From the NCBI GenBank assembly GCA_963745865.1, contig CAVUYZ010000005.1, forward strand, positions 124,001 through 188,000: a stretch of 64,000 bases of DNA, in the 5' to 3' direction. Source of the DNA: JAHEDH01 sp963745865. GTDB taxonomy: Bacteria > Actinomycetota > Acidimicrobiia > Spongiisociales > ZC4RG35. Numbering within the stretch: the first letter of the stretch is position 1; each line of letters starts with the position of its first letter. Made by a program: the position numbers and the translations under genes. Below the pieces are notes generated by a model. The model ran no database searches, was not told the DNA's origin, and saw only the letters and a list, made by a program, of their open reading frames with translations. Shown here one piece after another: positions 47,886 to 59,386 of this stretch.

Positions 47886-49448
47886 GTGAGGGAGACCGTA
47901 CCCCAGACCACCGAGCAGGTCCGGGCCGCCGAGGTGATCGCTTCGTTGTGCCTCGCCACCGACCTCGCGATGGGGTTCCCTTTCGAGCATGGCCTCCACG
48001 CCACGTTGGTCACCATGCGGCTCTGCAAGGCCCTCGAAGCCGACCAGGAGACACTGTCGCGCACCTATTACGCCTGCCTCCTCATGTATGCGGGCTGCAC
48101 CGTCGACGGGGACGTGCGATCGGAGATCTTCGCGGGCAGCCTGACCGCGCACCACACGCCCCGGCAGTTCGGCTCCTGGGTTGAGAGTCTCTTCGGAGTC
48201 GTCGGGGCTGTGCCATCTCCGGATGCGAACCTCCCCCACCGAGCGTGGGAGGTAGTCACCGGGCTCCCTCGGGCAGCCCGGTTCATCAGCGGGCATTTCG
48301 CCCCGTTGTGCGAGGTCGCGGGAATGCTCGCCGAGCGTCTCGGGGTGCCCAAGGCGATTCACGAGATGTTCCCGGTGCTCACTGAGCGTTGGGACGGCAA
48401 GAGCGTCCTCAAACGCGCCAGTGGCGATGAGATCCCGCTGCCATTGCGCATCATCCACGTGGGCCGGGACGCCGCATACCAGCGACTGATCGGCGACGAC
48501 GCCTACGTGAAGGAAGTGGTTAGGTCCAGATCGGGAAAGGCTTTCGATCCGGATGTGGTGTCGATATTCCTGGACAACGCCGACGAGGTGCTGGGGCCGA
48601 CCGAACCTCCGGGCACCGCGTGGGAGGACGTCCTCGACGCCGAGCCGCAGCCGCAGCTGCTGCTGCATGGGCCAGAAATCGACCGGGCCTTGAGGGCGAT
48701 GGGTGCGTTCTCAGACATGGTATCCCCCTATCTCTCCGGTCACTCCTCGGGCGTAGCCGACCTGGCCGCGACTGCGGGGGAGCTGCACGGGTTCGCCGAC
48801 GACGAGGTGGAAGCGATTCGGCGCGCCGGTTTCGTGCACGACATTGGGAGGACGGCCGTCTCGTCGCGAGTCTGGAACAAGCCGGGATCTCTGACGGCCG
48901 ACGAGCGCGAGCAAGCGCGGCTTCACCCGTATCACACCGAGCGTGTGCTGTCCCGGTCACCGTTTCTCGCCGAGATCGGCTCGATCGCCATGGCCCACCA
49001 TGAGCGTTCGGACGGGTCCGGCTACCACCGGGCTCTCGACGTCACTTCCTTGTCGCCGGCTTCCCGGCTGCTGGCGGCGGCGGATGCCTTCCAGTCCAAG
49101 ATCGAGCCACGCCCTTATCGGGAAGCACTCTCTCCGGAGAAGGCGACCTCGACTCTGGCCGACAAAGCCAAACAGGGCGGATTCGACCCGGCGATGGTCA
49201 CGGCAGTCGCCGAGGCTGCCGGGCAGAAGCCACCCACGATCGAGCGCCCCGGCGGTTTGACCGAGCGCGAATTGGAAGTGCTTGGTCTATTGGCCCGGGG
49301 ACACCAGACCAAGCAGATCGCCCGTCATCTCGAAATCTCCCCGAAGACAGTCGACCGTCACATTCAGAACAGCTATCGCAAGATAGGGGTGTCGTCGCGG
49401 GCGGCCGCCACCCTGTTCGCCGCCGAGAACGGGTTGGTCTCCAGATAG
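47886..49448 (+). CDS. HD-GYP domain protein with C-terminal LuxR HTH
   Basis: 520 residues, frame intact. The HD-GYP phosphodiesterase-like core shows FVHDIGRTAVSSRVWNKPGS, RLHPYHTERVLSRSPFLAEI and MAHHERSDGSGYHRALDV, with the metal-binding HD and HHERxDGxGYH in place. An additional degenerate HD-like region precedes it. The C-terminal LuxR HTH is LTERELEVLGLLARGHQTKQ followed by IARHLEISPKTVDRHIQNSY. Probably a DNA-binding regulator that senses or degrades a cyclic nucleotide. The GTG start is tentative; the frame is open upstream to 47688 but those residues overlap the terminator. Confidence 0.83.
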   Translation: MRETVPQTTEQVRAAEVIASLCLATDLAMGFPFEHGLHATLVTMRLCKALEADQETLSRTYYACLLMYAGCTVDGDVRSEIFAGSLTAHHTPRQFGSWVESLFGVVGAVPSPDANLPHRAWEVVTGLPRAARFISGHFAPLCEVAGMLAERLGVPKAIHEMFPVLTERWDGKSVLKRASGDEIPLPLRIIHVGRDAAYQRLIGDDAYVKEVVRSRSGKAFDPDVVSIFLDNADEVLGPTEPPGTAWEDVLDAEPQPQLLLHGPEIDRALRAMGAFSDMVSPYLSGHSSGVADLAATAGELHGFADDEVEAIRRAGFVHDIGRTAVSSRVWNKPGSLTADEREQARLHPYHTERVLSRSPFLAEIGSIAMAHHERSDGSGYHRALDVTSLSPASRLLAAADAFQSKIEPRPYREALSPEKATSTLADKAKQGGFDPAMVTAVAEAAGQKPPTIERPGGLTERELEVLGLLARGHQTKQIARHLEISPKTVDRHIQNSYRKIGVSSRAAATLFAAENGLVSR

Positions 49449-49537
49449 GCCACTCCCATATGGGGAGTATTCCGTATTCACAGTCCGGGGTTCTGTCCTT
49501 ACCTTCGAGACATGCGAGAAGGCATGGAGGTAGTGAC

Positions 49538-50617
49538 ATGAGCGACGGAGCACCAGAGCGACTGAACACGTTGGTCATCGGGGGAGGTCAGGCCGGTTTG
49601 GCCGCGGGGTATCTCCTCACCCAGGCGGGAGTGCCATTTCTCATCGTCGACGCCAACCAGAGGACTGGTGACGCCTGGAGAAACCGATGGGACTCCCTGC
49701 GCTTGTTCACCCCCAACCGATACAACTCGCTGCCGGGCATGACCATCCCCGGCGAGGATTGGGGTTTCCCCACCAAAGACGAGCTCGCCGACTACCTCGA
49801 GTCGTACGCCGAGCACTTTGAGCTGCCCATCCGTCACGGCGTGAAGGTGGACCATCTCACCCACGACGGCAATCGTTTCTCGGCCACCTCCGGTGGCATG
49901 TCTTTCGAAGCCGACAATGTGATCGTGGCCATGGCGTCATACCAGGTACCGAAGAGACCTGGCTTCGCCAACCAACTCGACTCGAGGATCGTCCAACTCC
50001 ATGTCGAGGAATACAAGAACCCAGGGCAGCTTGAGGATGGTGATGTTCTCGTCGTTGGTTTGGGTAACTCGGGCGCCGAAATCACCAAGGAGTTGGCCGA
50101 GGAGCGACGGGTTTGGCTCTCGGGCAAACCCAGCGCAGTGCAGCCTTTCCGACCGGAACGTCTCTCCGGGAGGATCCTCATGCCGTTCGTCGGGCCGGTG
50201 ATACTCAACCGCGTGCTCACCACCAGTACGCCGATGGGCAGGAGGTTCCACTCCAAGATGCGTCACAAGGCGATGCCGCTGGTTCGTGTGAAGCCGAGGG
50301 ACCTGGTCGCCGCCGGAGTGCAGCGAGTGGGTCGGACTACGGGTGTCGTCGACGGTTACCCGCAGCTGGAGGATGGGACTGTTCTCGAGGTGCCCAACGT
50401 GGTTTGGTGCACCGGCTTCGCTCCCGGCTTCTCGTGGATCGATCTCCCCGTGTTCGATGTAGCAGGTGACGTCATCCACAATCGGGGCGTCGTCGACCAG
50501 GTGCCCGGTCTCTACTTCGTGAGTTTGAAGTTCCTCTACTCGGTGCTGTCAGATACGTTGTTCGCCGTCCGCCGAGACGCCGGCTACGTAGTCGATCACC
50601 TCGTCGCCCGGCAATAG
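49538..50617 (+). CDS. flavin-dependent monooxygenase/FAD oxidoreductase
   Basis: 359 residues, FMO/YUC-like. FAD motif LVIGGGQAGLAAGYLLTQAG near the N-terminus, the conserved SLRLFTPNRYNSLPGM segment, the NADPH motif VLVVGLGNSGAEITKELAEE, and VVWCTGFAPGFSWIDLPVFD before the C-terminal FVSLKFLYSVLSDTLFAVRR. Substrate unknown. ATG with GGAGG upstream. It follows the HD-GYP regulator in the same direction with 89 bases between, so control by it is plausible. Frame intact. Confidence 0.87.
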   Translation: MSDGAPERLNTLVIGGGQAGLAAGYLLTQAGVPFLIVDANQRTGDAWRNRWDSLRLFTPNRYNSLPGMTIPGEDWGFPTKDELADYLESYAEHFELPIRHGVKVDHLTHDGNRFSATSGGMSFEADNVIVAMASYQVPKRPGFANQLDSRIVQLHVEEYKNPGQLEDGDVLVVGLGNSGAEITKELAEERRVWLSGKPSAVQPFRPERLSGRILMPFVGPVILNRVLTTSTPMGRRFHSKMRHKAMPLVRVKPRDLVAAGVQRVGRTTGVVDGYPQLEDGTVLEVPNVVWCTGFAPGFSWIDLPVFDVAGDVIHNRGVVDQVPGLYFVSLKFLYSVLSDTLFAVRRDAGYVVDHLVARQ

Positions 50618-50838
50618 GAGAACGAGCGGTCTCAGCTGGTGTCCTGAGGCGAAGGTGTAGGGCATGAGCTCCTCAAGCAGAGGACGCAGAACTCTTGCGA
50701 GCACGCGCTCAGCGGCCCGCGCACACTCTGGATCGGTACCTTCGATGATTGAAGAGACACCGCACCACTGGCGCGAAGGCCCGATCAATTCGAAGTTCTT
50801 GAGCGGTTCTTGAGTCAGGGGCTCGAAGGTGAGGCCCC

Positions 50839-53800
50839 ATGATCGAAGAGGGAGCTCTCGTTTCAGCGTCTACCAGCCAGCGCCCGGCCGCCGACACGTA
50901 TGTTTCGGGGGTGGAGTTCTTCGTGCTGGGCCCGTTGGAGTACCGGGTCGGCGATACCGCGGTCGCTCTGGGCGGCCCGAAGCAGCGGGCGGTACTCGCA
51001 CACCTCCTGGCCAATCGCGGCGAGCTCGTGGCGCTCGAGGGACTCATCATCGGGGTGTGGGGTCCAGAGGCGTCTCCGTCATTGCGGAGTTCGGTCCACA
51101 CATACATCTCGAATCTGCGGGTGGTGATCGGCTACGACATCGAGCGGGTCGGTGACGGATACCGGTTGCGGGTGCCTGCAGATGCGATCGATGCTGCCGT
51201 GTTCGAACGGATGGTCGAAGACGCCGAACGCCAACGGTCCGTCAACCCGGCCACCGCATCGCGCCTCGCCCGCCAGGCGTTGGCATTGTGGCGCGGTCGC
51301 GCCTATGCCGATCTCGCCGACGTCCATGGTCTCCAATCGGAGATGCGCGGATTGGACGACGCCCGCTTGCGTGCCGTCGAGTTGCGCATCGAGACCGACA
51401 TCGAACTGGGCAGACACCGTGGCGTGATCGGAGAGCTGGAAGCGCTCGTCGCCGAGCATCCATTGAATGAGGGACTGCACGCCAAATTGATGCTGGCGCT
51501 CTATCGAGACGGCCGTCAGGCGGAGGCGCTCCGAGTCGCCGGCAAGCTCCGTGCCCGGCTCGCCGAAGGTCTGGGTGTCGACCCGACACCGGCACTGCTC
51601 GAACTCGAGGACCAGATCCTCCAACACGACCCGAAGCTCGACTCGCTTCGGGAGTCACGAACCGAGGATCTGGCGTTCCTCTTCACCGACATCGAGGAAT
51701 CCACGCCGCTGTGGGAGTCCCAGCCCGAGTGGATGCGGATGTCGCTGGCACGCCACGACTCTGTCATCGCCGACGCCGTCGAACGCCACTCCGGGACCAT
51801 CGCCAAACACACCGGCGACGGTGTGATCGCGGTCTTCACCTCGGTGAAGGACGCGGTTGGCGCGGCGGAGCACGCCCAACGAGAGCTCATGGCGCTCGAT
51901 TGGGGTGTGATGGGTCCTCTGAACGTGCGGATGGCTGTCGACGCCGGCGACGTGGAAGTCAGGAACGCCGACTACTTCGGGATACCGATGAACCGTGGAA
52001 CCCGAATTCAGGCGGCGGCTCACGGCGGTCAGATCGTCCTGTCGTCGGTGGCGCACGAGCGACTCGCCGGTCTTGCAGGTATCCAGACGCGCAACCTTGG
52101 CGAGTATCGATTCAAGGGGATCGGCACGCCTCAGCGCGTGTTCCAGCTGGTTGCCGAAGACCTGCCGTCCGAGTTTCCCGATTTGCGACTCGACGGAAGA
52201 CGCGCCGACGCCGACGGCCGTTCCTTCGGCGACACGATCCGTGGCTACGAACTCCGTGAACGAATCGGTGCGGGCCGATTCGGGGTCGTGTATCGGGCCT
52301 ATCAGCCGTCGATCGGGCGAGAGGTGGCCGTGAAGGTGCTGCCTGAGGCGGTCTCGAACCACCCGTCGTTCATCCGCACGTTTGAACGGGACGCCCGCCT
52401 CGTAGCAAAACTCGCCCATCCCCATATCGTCCCGCTCTTCGACTTCTGGCGTGACGAGCTCGGCGCCTATTTCGTGATGCCGCTGCTGCCAGGAACCCGG
52501 CCCGCCCCGGAAACGAGGCTGCCGATGGCGAGGGTGGGGAGGATCGTCGACCAAGTGGGCAGCGCCCTCTCAGTACGCGCATCGACACGGCGTGCTCCAT
52601 CGGGACCTCGACCCCGGCTCGATCTTGTTCGACACCGACGGCAACGCCTACTTGAGCGGATTCCGCATCGGAACTGCAGCGCTCGACGATCACATCCCCG
52701 ACCCCTACAACACCTTCCGCGCCCCGGAACGATCGACCGACGAACCGTCCGACGCACGAACCGACGTGTATGGGCTCGGGGCAATCGCCGCCTACCTGAT
52801 CACCGGCCAGACGATCCACGATGTCGAGCTCTCGAAGGTTCCGGCCGGTGACGTGCTCGCCCGCGCCACCGCCCCCGGATGCGACGAGCGGTTCTCCTCG
52901 ATCGACGACTTCATTGCTGCGTTCCCCGTCGACGGCGCAGAGCGCCCACAGGACGCCTCTCCGAGCCGCAACCCGTACAAGGGCTTGGCGGCGTTCGACG
53001 AAGCAGACGCCCGAGATTTTTTCGGGCGAGACGAGCAGATCGTCGCACTCGCCGAGCTGGCCCGAGCACACCGGTTGGTCACCGTGGTCGGGCCATCCGG
53101 CTCCGGGAAGTCGTCACTGGTTCGGGCCGGTCTCCTGCCGGCGTTGCGGGCTGGAGCGTTCGCAGGGTCCGACCGCTGGCTTCCAGTTGTGATGGTCCCA
53201 GGAGCTCACCCTTTCGACGAGGTACTCACCGCCCTCGGTTCGGTGGCGACCGAGAACCTCGGCGAGATGCTGGCGATGCTCAGCGCAGACGATCATGGTC
53301 TGCTCCGGCTGTGCAAACGGATCATGCGGGACCTCGATGGTGAGCTTCTTCTCGTGATCGACCAGTTCGAGGAGCTCTATACGCTGGTCACCAGCGACGA
53401 GACTCGTGATCGCTTTGTGGCGTCTCTCATCGCAGCGACCGACGACCCGCACAGCCGTCTCAGGATCGTGATCACGATTCGGGCCGACTTCTTCGACCGG
53501 CCCCTGCTCGACGACCAGCTGGGTCCGCTCGTTGCTCAGACGAATCTGACCGTGTCGACGCCAGCACCCGACCAGCTGCTCGACACCGTCACCGGACCGG
53601 CGCTGGCCGCCGGCCTGGAACTCGAAGGGGGTCTCGCCGAACGCATCGTCGAGGACGTTCGGTCCGAGCCGGGCGGATTGCCACTCATGCAGTTCACGCT
53701 CCAGGCCCTGGCAGATGTGTCGCTTCCGGGTTGGCTCACCCATGAGAACTACGCCGACGTCGGCGGGGTCACCGGAGCACTCTCCGCACGGGCCGACGAG

Positions 53801-56449
53801 GTCTTCGATCTCCTGGGCGAGTCGGATCAGTCGGTCGCCCGACGAATCCTGCTGCGACTCGTCTCGGTGTCCGAGGAAAACGACGATGTCAGACGTCGGA
53901 TTCGCAAAAGCGAGCTGGATTCACTCACGGCGGACGCCGGATCGGTGGATCGCGTCCTCGACGCCTTCGCCGCAGCCCGGCTGCTGACCTTCGACCGGGA
54001 CCCGACGACACGCGGCCCGACGGTGGAGGTCGCCCACGAGGCTCTCCTGCGGGAATGGGGTCGGTTCCGGGTCTGGGTGGATGAACAGCGCAGCGACCTG
54101 ATCATCCACCGCCGATTCGCCGCTGCAATGGAGGAGTGGCGAGCTACATCCGAGTCCGAGGGTCACCTTCCGACCGGCGGACGACTCGCACAATTCGAGG
54201 AGTGGTTCTCCCGCGGAGAACCGTGGCTGTCCGAGCAAGAGCGCACGTTCTTCCACCAGGCGATCGACCTTCGAACCCAGGAGGCCGCTCGACGACACAG
54301 ACGCCGGCAGGCGATTGCGACAGGGTTCGCCGCAGCAGCGGTGGTTGCGACGATCTTCGGCGTGTTTGCACTGGTTCAGCGTTCCGCTGCGGTTCGGGAC
54401 GCAGCGCACGCCGAAGCGCGAGAACTCGTCTTGGAGGCCGAGCGGATGATTGCCGATGACCCCGAACTCGCGGTCCTCCTGTCGCTCGAGGCCGCCCAGA
54501 CCCTGGACCAGCTCGGTGAAGAGACCCCTTCGGTGGTGCGAGTGTTGAGAGAGGCCAATTCCGCCAATCATGTCGTCAAGCGACTCCCCGGATCGGTTGC
54601 GGTTGCAGCCCATCCGGACGGCACACTCTTGGCCGCTGGAGATGGATCAGACGTCATCGTTGTCGACATCGCCTCCGGCGAAATCGTCGAGCGCTACGAA
54701 CGTGGCGAGGGTGAGGTGTCGCAAGTGACATTCAGCCCCGACGGTCGCACCATCCTCTCCGTTGCCTTCGGCGCCGATCCGGCGGCGACGTTGTGGGACC
54801 GCACGACGGGGGAGGGCCGCCACTTCGGAAACACCGAGTCAACGTGGGACGCCGACTTCACTCCGGACGGAAGGCTCGTTGGGGTCAAGACCGAGACGCG
54901 AACCGTTCAGTTCTGGGATGTCGAACGGTTGGAACTCGAAGCGGAGATATCACAAGCGGACACCTTCGACTTCTCCGACACCGGCCGGCTGATCGTCGGT
55001 GTCTGCGAAGGAGGTGGCGGGTGCGAAGCACAGGTGCTCGAAGCCGACCTGACCGTACAGCGCAGCTTCCCGATTCCCATCCTTGTCGTGTGGATGGCCT
55101 GGTCGCCGGACGAGAAACTGCTCGCCGTGAGCAACGACTCTGAGTTCTTCATCCTCGACGCCGACGATGGCACTGAGGTCTCGACCTCCACCATCGACCG
55201 CCCCGGTGCCCCTATCTGGATAGACAACGAGTCGGTGTTCTTCGGCGCCGAGTCGAACGGGCGGATCATCGATGCGACCACCGGTGCAGTAACCGCCGAA
55301 CTGCTCGGTGCCCGCGGCGCGATCAATTCGAAGGCCGTCGTCCCACAGACGGGCCTGCTCGCCGTGGCCGGACGTGCCGTGGTAGGAGGTGAGGAGATCA
55401 TCCTCTTCGAGCAATTGGCCGCCGAGATCGGGACCTGGCGGGTCGATGTGCCCGCCTACACCGTTGGATTCCTGGAGGACGGCGACGGAGTCGTCGTCGG
55501 GGCACAGGGCAACAACTTCGGCAGGTCGCCGGACTCGTACGCGGTGGCATGGATCGGGAACGATTCGACCTCGACGACGCATGGCGGAACAGACACCTGG
55601 TTCGCATGGCCGAGCGACACTGGCGGCTGGGTCCCAATGTACGGGGACAACGGTCTCTGGCAGGTCTATCAGGCCGCTAGCGGAGAGGTCGTCTACTCGG
55701 CGCAGCAGGATTGGGCGATCAACGCCGTTTCGAACGACGGATTGCAGGTGCTCGAGCAGAGCACATCCGGCGTTCCACGCGATGAAGTGTGCGATCCCGG
55801 ATCAGACGTCAGGATCGTGTATCGGGGGGCAGGGCGGACCGTCGAACTCACCGGAGGCATCCAGTGCGTCGGCCAGGCCGCCTTCTCCGCCGACGGCACC
55901 CGACTCGCCCTCTTCGACTTCGGCCGCGAGGTCACCCGGGTGTACGACACCGGCACCGGCGAGGAGGTCGGGACGGTCAGTACCGGGATCGCCGTCGATA
56001 TCTCGAGCGACGGGCGAACCCTGGTCGTCGGGGCGTCGGAGGGGAACGTGCACATCTACGACGTCGATGCGTTGGCTGCCGGAGCCACGGAAGCCGACGC
56101 AGAGCTGCGTTCATTCTCAGGACACAGCAACCTCATCCTCCGCGTTCGAATCTCGCCAGACGGCCGGCTGGTCGCGACCTCGGCGTGGGACGAGCCGCTC
56201 AGACTGTGGGACGTTGCGACAGGAGCGCTCGTTGCTGAGTTCGGCGGCGGCGACCTCGCCGGTTCGATCCACGATGCCGCGTTTCACCCCACCGAGCCGT
56301 GGATCGCCGTGACCTATCCCCCGGACGTGGTCCGGGTTCACACTCTCGTCCTCGACGAACTGATGTCGATCGTCTCTGGACGTTTGACCAGAACGATGAC
56401 CGAGGAGGAGTGCGTGCGATATCTGCGTGATCGCTGCAGTTTGCCATGA
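50839..56449 (+). CDS. giant BTAD - class III cyclase - kinase-like - STAND NTPase - WD40 signalling protein, one frame break
   Basis: About 1,870 residues. In order: winged-helix/BTAD region (residues about 25-270; FVLGPLEYRVGDTAVALGGP, then a BTAD repeat); class III cyclase (about 275-440; DLAFLFTDIEESTPLWESQP, HTGDGVIAVFTSVKDAVGAA, both metal Asp present); Ser/Thr-kinase-like domain (about 460-700; ERIGAGRFGVVYRAYQ, VAVKVL, HRDLDPGSILFD); STAND P-loop NTPase (about 710-1140; GPSGSGKSSLVRAG, LLLVIDQFEELYTLV); a membrane helix near 1155 (ATGFAAAAVVATIFGVFALV); WD40-like blades to the end. The kinase lacks the DFG Asp (LSGFRIG). One indel near 52570 splits the frame. GTG 50911 is an alternative start. 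Confidence 0.82.
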
Positions 56450-56795
56450 CGAGCAGCGGCCCGGTCGGTTCGGTAGTGGCCTGAGCACTCGCCGCTGACT
56501 GCCCCCTTCTCCGGAGTTTGTCATCCGGCCCCTCGATGAGCGGGCGCCGGTCGCTCCCGTCTGCGGTTCATGATCCAGAGAACGCTGTGACTTGGGCACT
56601 CGACCGTTGGGGCAGTCTTTGAGCGGACTCCAAGCGAGGTATGCAACGGTGTGGACACCTGAGCGCGAGTGGCACAGGCATGCGCCACCGCGAATGGGTT
56701 GGCCAAGGATAGAAAGGACTCGAGCAACGACCCAGCAGACGAAGGCGACGATCAATGGCCACCGCGCCCGCCTGCATCCATCGGGAAGGAATGCA

Positions 56796-57323
56796 ATGAA
56801 GACACAACCACGATCCCGCCTTGGAATCGCACGCCGTTGGGCACTCCCGCTGATTGCGGTGATCCTTGTCGCTCCTGCGACAGCCTCAGCCAGCCCCGAG
56901 GACCTAGCCGAAGTACGGGCGGCGACGGCACGGTATCACCGTGTGGAAACGGCGATCGCAGACGGTTACGAACTGGGATACAACGGAATCATCACGGGGT
57001 GCATCGCCCATCCGACCGCCGGCGCGATGGGATACCACTACTTCCGAGCGGATCTCATCGACGATCCTGCCGTCGACCCACTCCAGCCCGAAGGACTCGT
57101 GTATGCCCCTGGGCCGAACGGCCAGCTCCACCTGGCTGCGGTGGAGTGGGTGGTGCCCGGCCCGGTGCCACCGGTGCCGAGCGAGACTCCGCCCACTGTT
57201 CTGGGCATCGACATGCATGTACTCAACCCGATGCTCGGTTGGTACATCCACCACGCGTGGGTCTGGCGCCACAACCCGGCGGGCATGTTCGAGGATTGGA
57301 ACCCTGAAGTGAGCTGTCCCTAG
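56796..57323 (+). CDS. secreted protein of an uncharacterised family
   Basis: 175 residues with a signal peptide (RRWALPLIAVILVAPATASA). The mature part has RYHRVETAIADGYELGYNGI, GCIAHPTAGAMGYHYFRADL, LQPEGLVYAPGPNGQLHLAA and WYIHHAWVWRHNPAGMFEDW. The HP..GAMGYHY and Q/E-LVY pattern occurs in a family of exported proteins of unknown function; the conserved histidines could bind a metal. ATG 56796 with GGGAAGGA upstream. A strong palindrome follows the stop. Stands alone. Confidence 0.75.
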   Translation: MKTQPRSRLGIARRWALPLIAVILVAPATASASPEDLAEVRAATARYHRVETAIADGYELGYNGIITGCIAHPTAGAMGYHYFRADLIDDPAVDPLQPEGLVYAPGPNGQLHLAAVEWVVPGPVPPVPSETPPTVLGIDMHVLNPMLGWYIHHAWVWRHNPAGMFEDWNPEVSCP

Positions 57324-57351
57324 CGGCCCTTACCACCGCACCCAACCGAGG

Positions 57352-57377
57352 TCCCAGGGCCAGCTGGCCCTGGGACA
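57352..57377 (+). terminator. palindromic terminator after the secreted-protein gene
   Basis: 26-bp perfect palindrome, each arm beginning GTCCCAGGGCCAG, 28 bases after the stop codon. No T tract. Confidence 0.75.
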
Positions 57378-58207
57378 TCTGGTGGCCGAAGTTGCTTGTG
57401 GAGCTAACCCCGTGACCGACAGAACCGAGGGCAACGTTGAGGGCAGTGCTTCGAGGACACGACACCGGGAGATTCCAGCCCAGCCACGGAATTGAAGGTG
57501 CACGTTCATCTATAGACGTGTCGTCGCTGTCGGCTCGGTCCGATACTGATCAGACGGGGACAAAGCCCGGCCTGTGTCGGGCACCGAACACGGCCCGAGG
57601 CCAGTGATCGGGGACATCTCCCGGCAAGCGTTGTGAAGGCCATGCTCTCCTTGAGCAGCCTGTCGTTCCTGTCCTGGTTGTGGGTATTGTGTCCTCCACG
57701 GTCAATGGACCAGGTCAGCATGCATAGTTTCTCGGAGGACAAACGCATCGAGGCGTCGCCCGGGGTGTGCATACGGGGTGTGCACGGTCATGGGCCAGCT
57801 GAAGCTGCGACATCTTCGTCGAATCCGCCCGCGACCGTTTCCGAACGTCGGTAGTACCCACACAGATACATCAGATCTGGATGCGGTACATGCCTTTGCG
57901 CGGTGGGATGACAACTCGTGCGCCGGATGCCCGTCCGTTCGGGTTCTGCTCCGATACTGGGACAAGATCGAAGAGCGCAGTCAGGAGCCCGCGCCATGGC
58001 TAGTTGCTGTGACCAAGAACGGCCTCCGGCCAAAGCCGTATCCACCGCAGCCGGCTAGCTAGAGGGGCCAGGTGTGAACGGGGTTCTGGTCCTTCTTGTT
58101 GGTGGAGTCCGTCGCTTTCGCCCGATACGTTCCGACGATGGAGCTACCCGACACTGACCGCCACATCCAGGCGATCGCTCGCCGGCACGGGACGCGGTCC
58201 AGTCGCT
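57378..58207. other. intergenic stretch without a convincing gene
   Basis: Only short frames without motifs or ribosome-binding sites. A 28-codon frame at 58138-58221 plus (MELPDTDRHIQAIARRHGTR) resembles the N-terminus of small nucleotidyltransferases that precede the GSxxRG motif, but stops before it; at most a fragment. A frame at 57778-58062 plus (94 residues) has no recognisable family. Confidence 0.4.
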
Positions 58208-58891
58208 TCACCCCCAGGTGATTGTCGACAGAACCTCATTGACCTCGGCGGCCCAGGTCTCGAAGAATCCCTCGCTTGCCTCGGTGACGATGACGACTGT
58301 CTCGCCGTCGACGTCGACCACCCAGAGCCGATTCGGCATTTCCTCCGCCACTACCCAACCATCTCCTGAAGTTAGGAGGGTGGAGCAGGGACCGATTCCG
58401 AAGCCGCACAGTTCCTCGGGAGTGTCGCTCAGCCGCACATCGACGACGTAGCCGGGGGCAGAGCCAAGTTCGATCGGTGTTGGTTCCGTGGTGACGATGT
58501 CGCTGTTGGAAGCCAATGCTTCGAGCCACCCGTCAACCGAGTCGGGGCCTTCCGTGGAGAACGCTACAAACGACGAACCGGCCTTGAACACGAACATGAT
58601 CGAACCATGATCTTCTTCGCGCCAGTTGGGCGGTGTCGCGAGGGTGAACGGCGGGTCCCAGTCAGCCTCGAATACCGTCTCCGCGGGCTCGCTGGTCGTG
58701 GTGGTGGCCGCAGTGGTGGTTGTCGTTTCGGCCGCTGCGGTTGTCTGGGGCGCTGCGGTCGCAGCCGTTGTCGTGGTGCCCGGTGCATCCGTGGCAGTCG
58801 TGGTGTCGTCTGTTCCGTCGCCGCCCGCCGAGCATGCCGCGATGAACAAGATCGTTGCTGAGACCATTACGAGAGAGCGTGGACGACCCAT
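58208..58891 (-). CDS. lipoprotein with Thr-rich linker
   Basis: 227 residues. The signal peptide MGRPRSLVMVSATILFIAAC ends in a lipobox (IAAC), followed by a Thr/Ala-rich linker of about 45 residues and a globular domain with DPPFTLATPPNWREEDHGSI, VVDVRLSDTPEELCGFGIGP and LWVVDVDGETVVIVTEASEG. Two cysteines may pair. It resembles actinobacterial surface lipoproteins with a beta-strand repeat fold; no family named. ATG 58891 has AAGGAG upstream and is chosen over 58960. Frame intact. Confidence 0.78.
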   Translation of the reverse strand: MGRPRSLVMVSATILFIAACSAGGDGTDDTTTATDAPGTTTTAATAAPQTTAAAETTTTTAATTTTSEPAETVFEADWDPPFTLATPPNWREEDHGSIMFVFKAGSSFVAFSTEGPDSVDGWLEALASNSDIVTTEPTPIELGSAPGYVVDVRLSDTPEELCGFGIGPCSTLLTSGDGWVVAEEMPNRLWVVDVDGETVVIVTEASEGFFETWAAEVNEVLSTITWG

Positions 58892-59386
58892 TGATTCTCC
58901 TTGTGTGGAGTGGAAATCGGTCTCATTCGGTGACCCGTTGCGATATCCCGGAGACGCCAAGCGCCGACACCTTGTTGACGGTACACCTACTGGCTACGCC
59001 TGGGGCGTTCTGCGCTGCCGCCCGGAGGCTGAGCACCAACGGAATACCCCCCAGCCCCTTCGCGCCCGAGGCGTCGAAGGAGGCGAACGCAGATACGGAG
59101 AGACTCCCTACTCCTGTCCAGCCACGCCGTCTACGAGATCGATCATTCTCACCGCCGAGGCCGGCGATACTTGAGCCGTTGCTCGAAAACTGACGGCTCG
59201 TGGGGTCTCGGCGAGGAAGCTGGGGCGTCATCCTGACCGCCGAGCCCAACGGTGCCAGCCCTGGCCGCTGCCACCGTCAGCAAGGACCATTGATAGTTGC
59301 CCCTCCGCGGCGAGTCGGTGGAGCGACCTCGTCACAGCCGTGGCTCGTACAAGTCGGCGGACCAAGTTGAAACTGACTAGCCAGGC
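58892..59386. other. intergenic stretch, nothing recognised
   Basis: Frames such as 58923-59249 minus are low-complexity and have no motifs. The upstream promoter of the lipoprotein gene should lie near 58900-58950; I could not assign boxes with confidence. Confidence 0.4.

Noticed and set aside
56117..56755. Minus-strand frame over the end of the giant signalling gene
   Set aside because: Antisense shadow of the WD40 region with no recognisable features.
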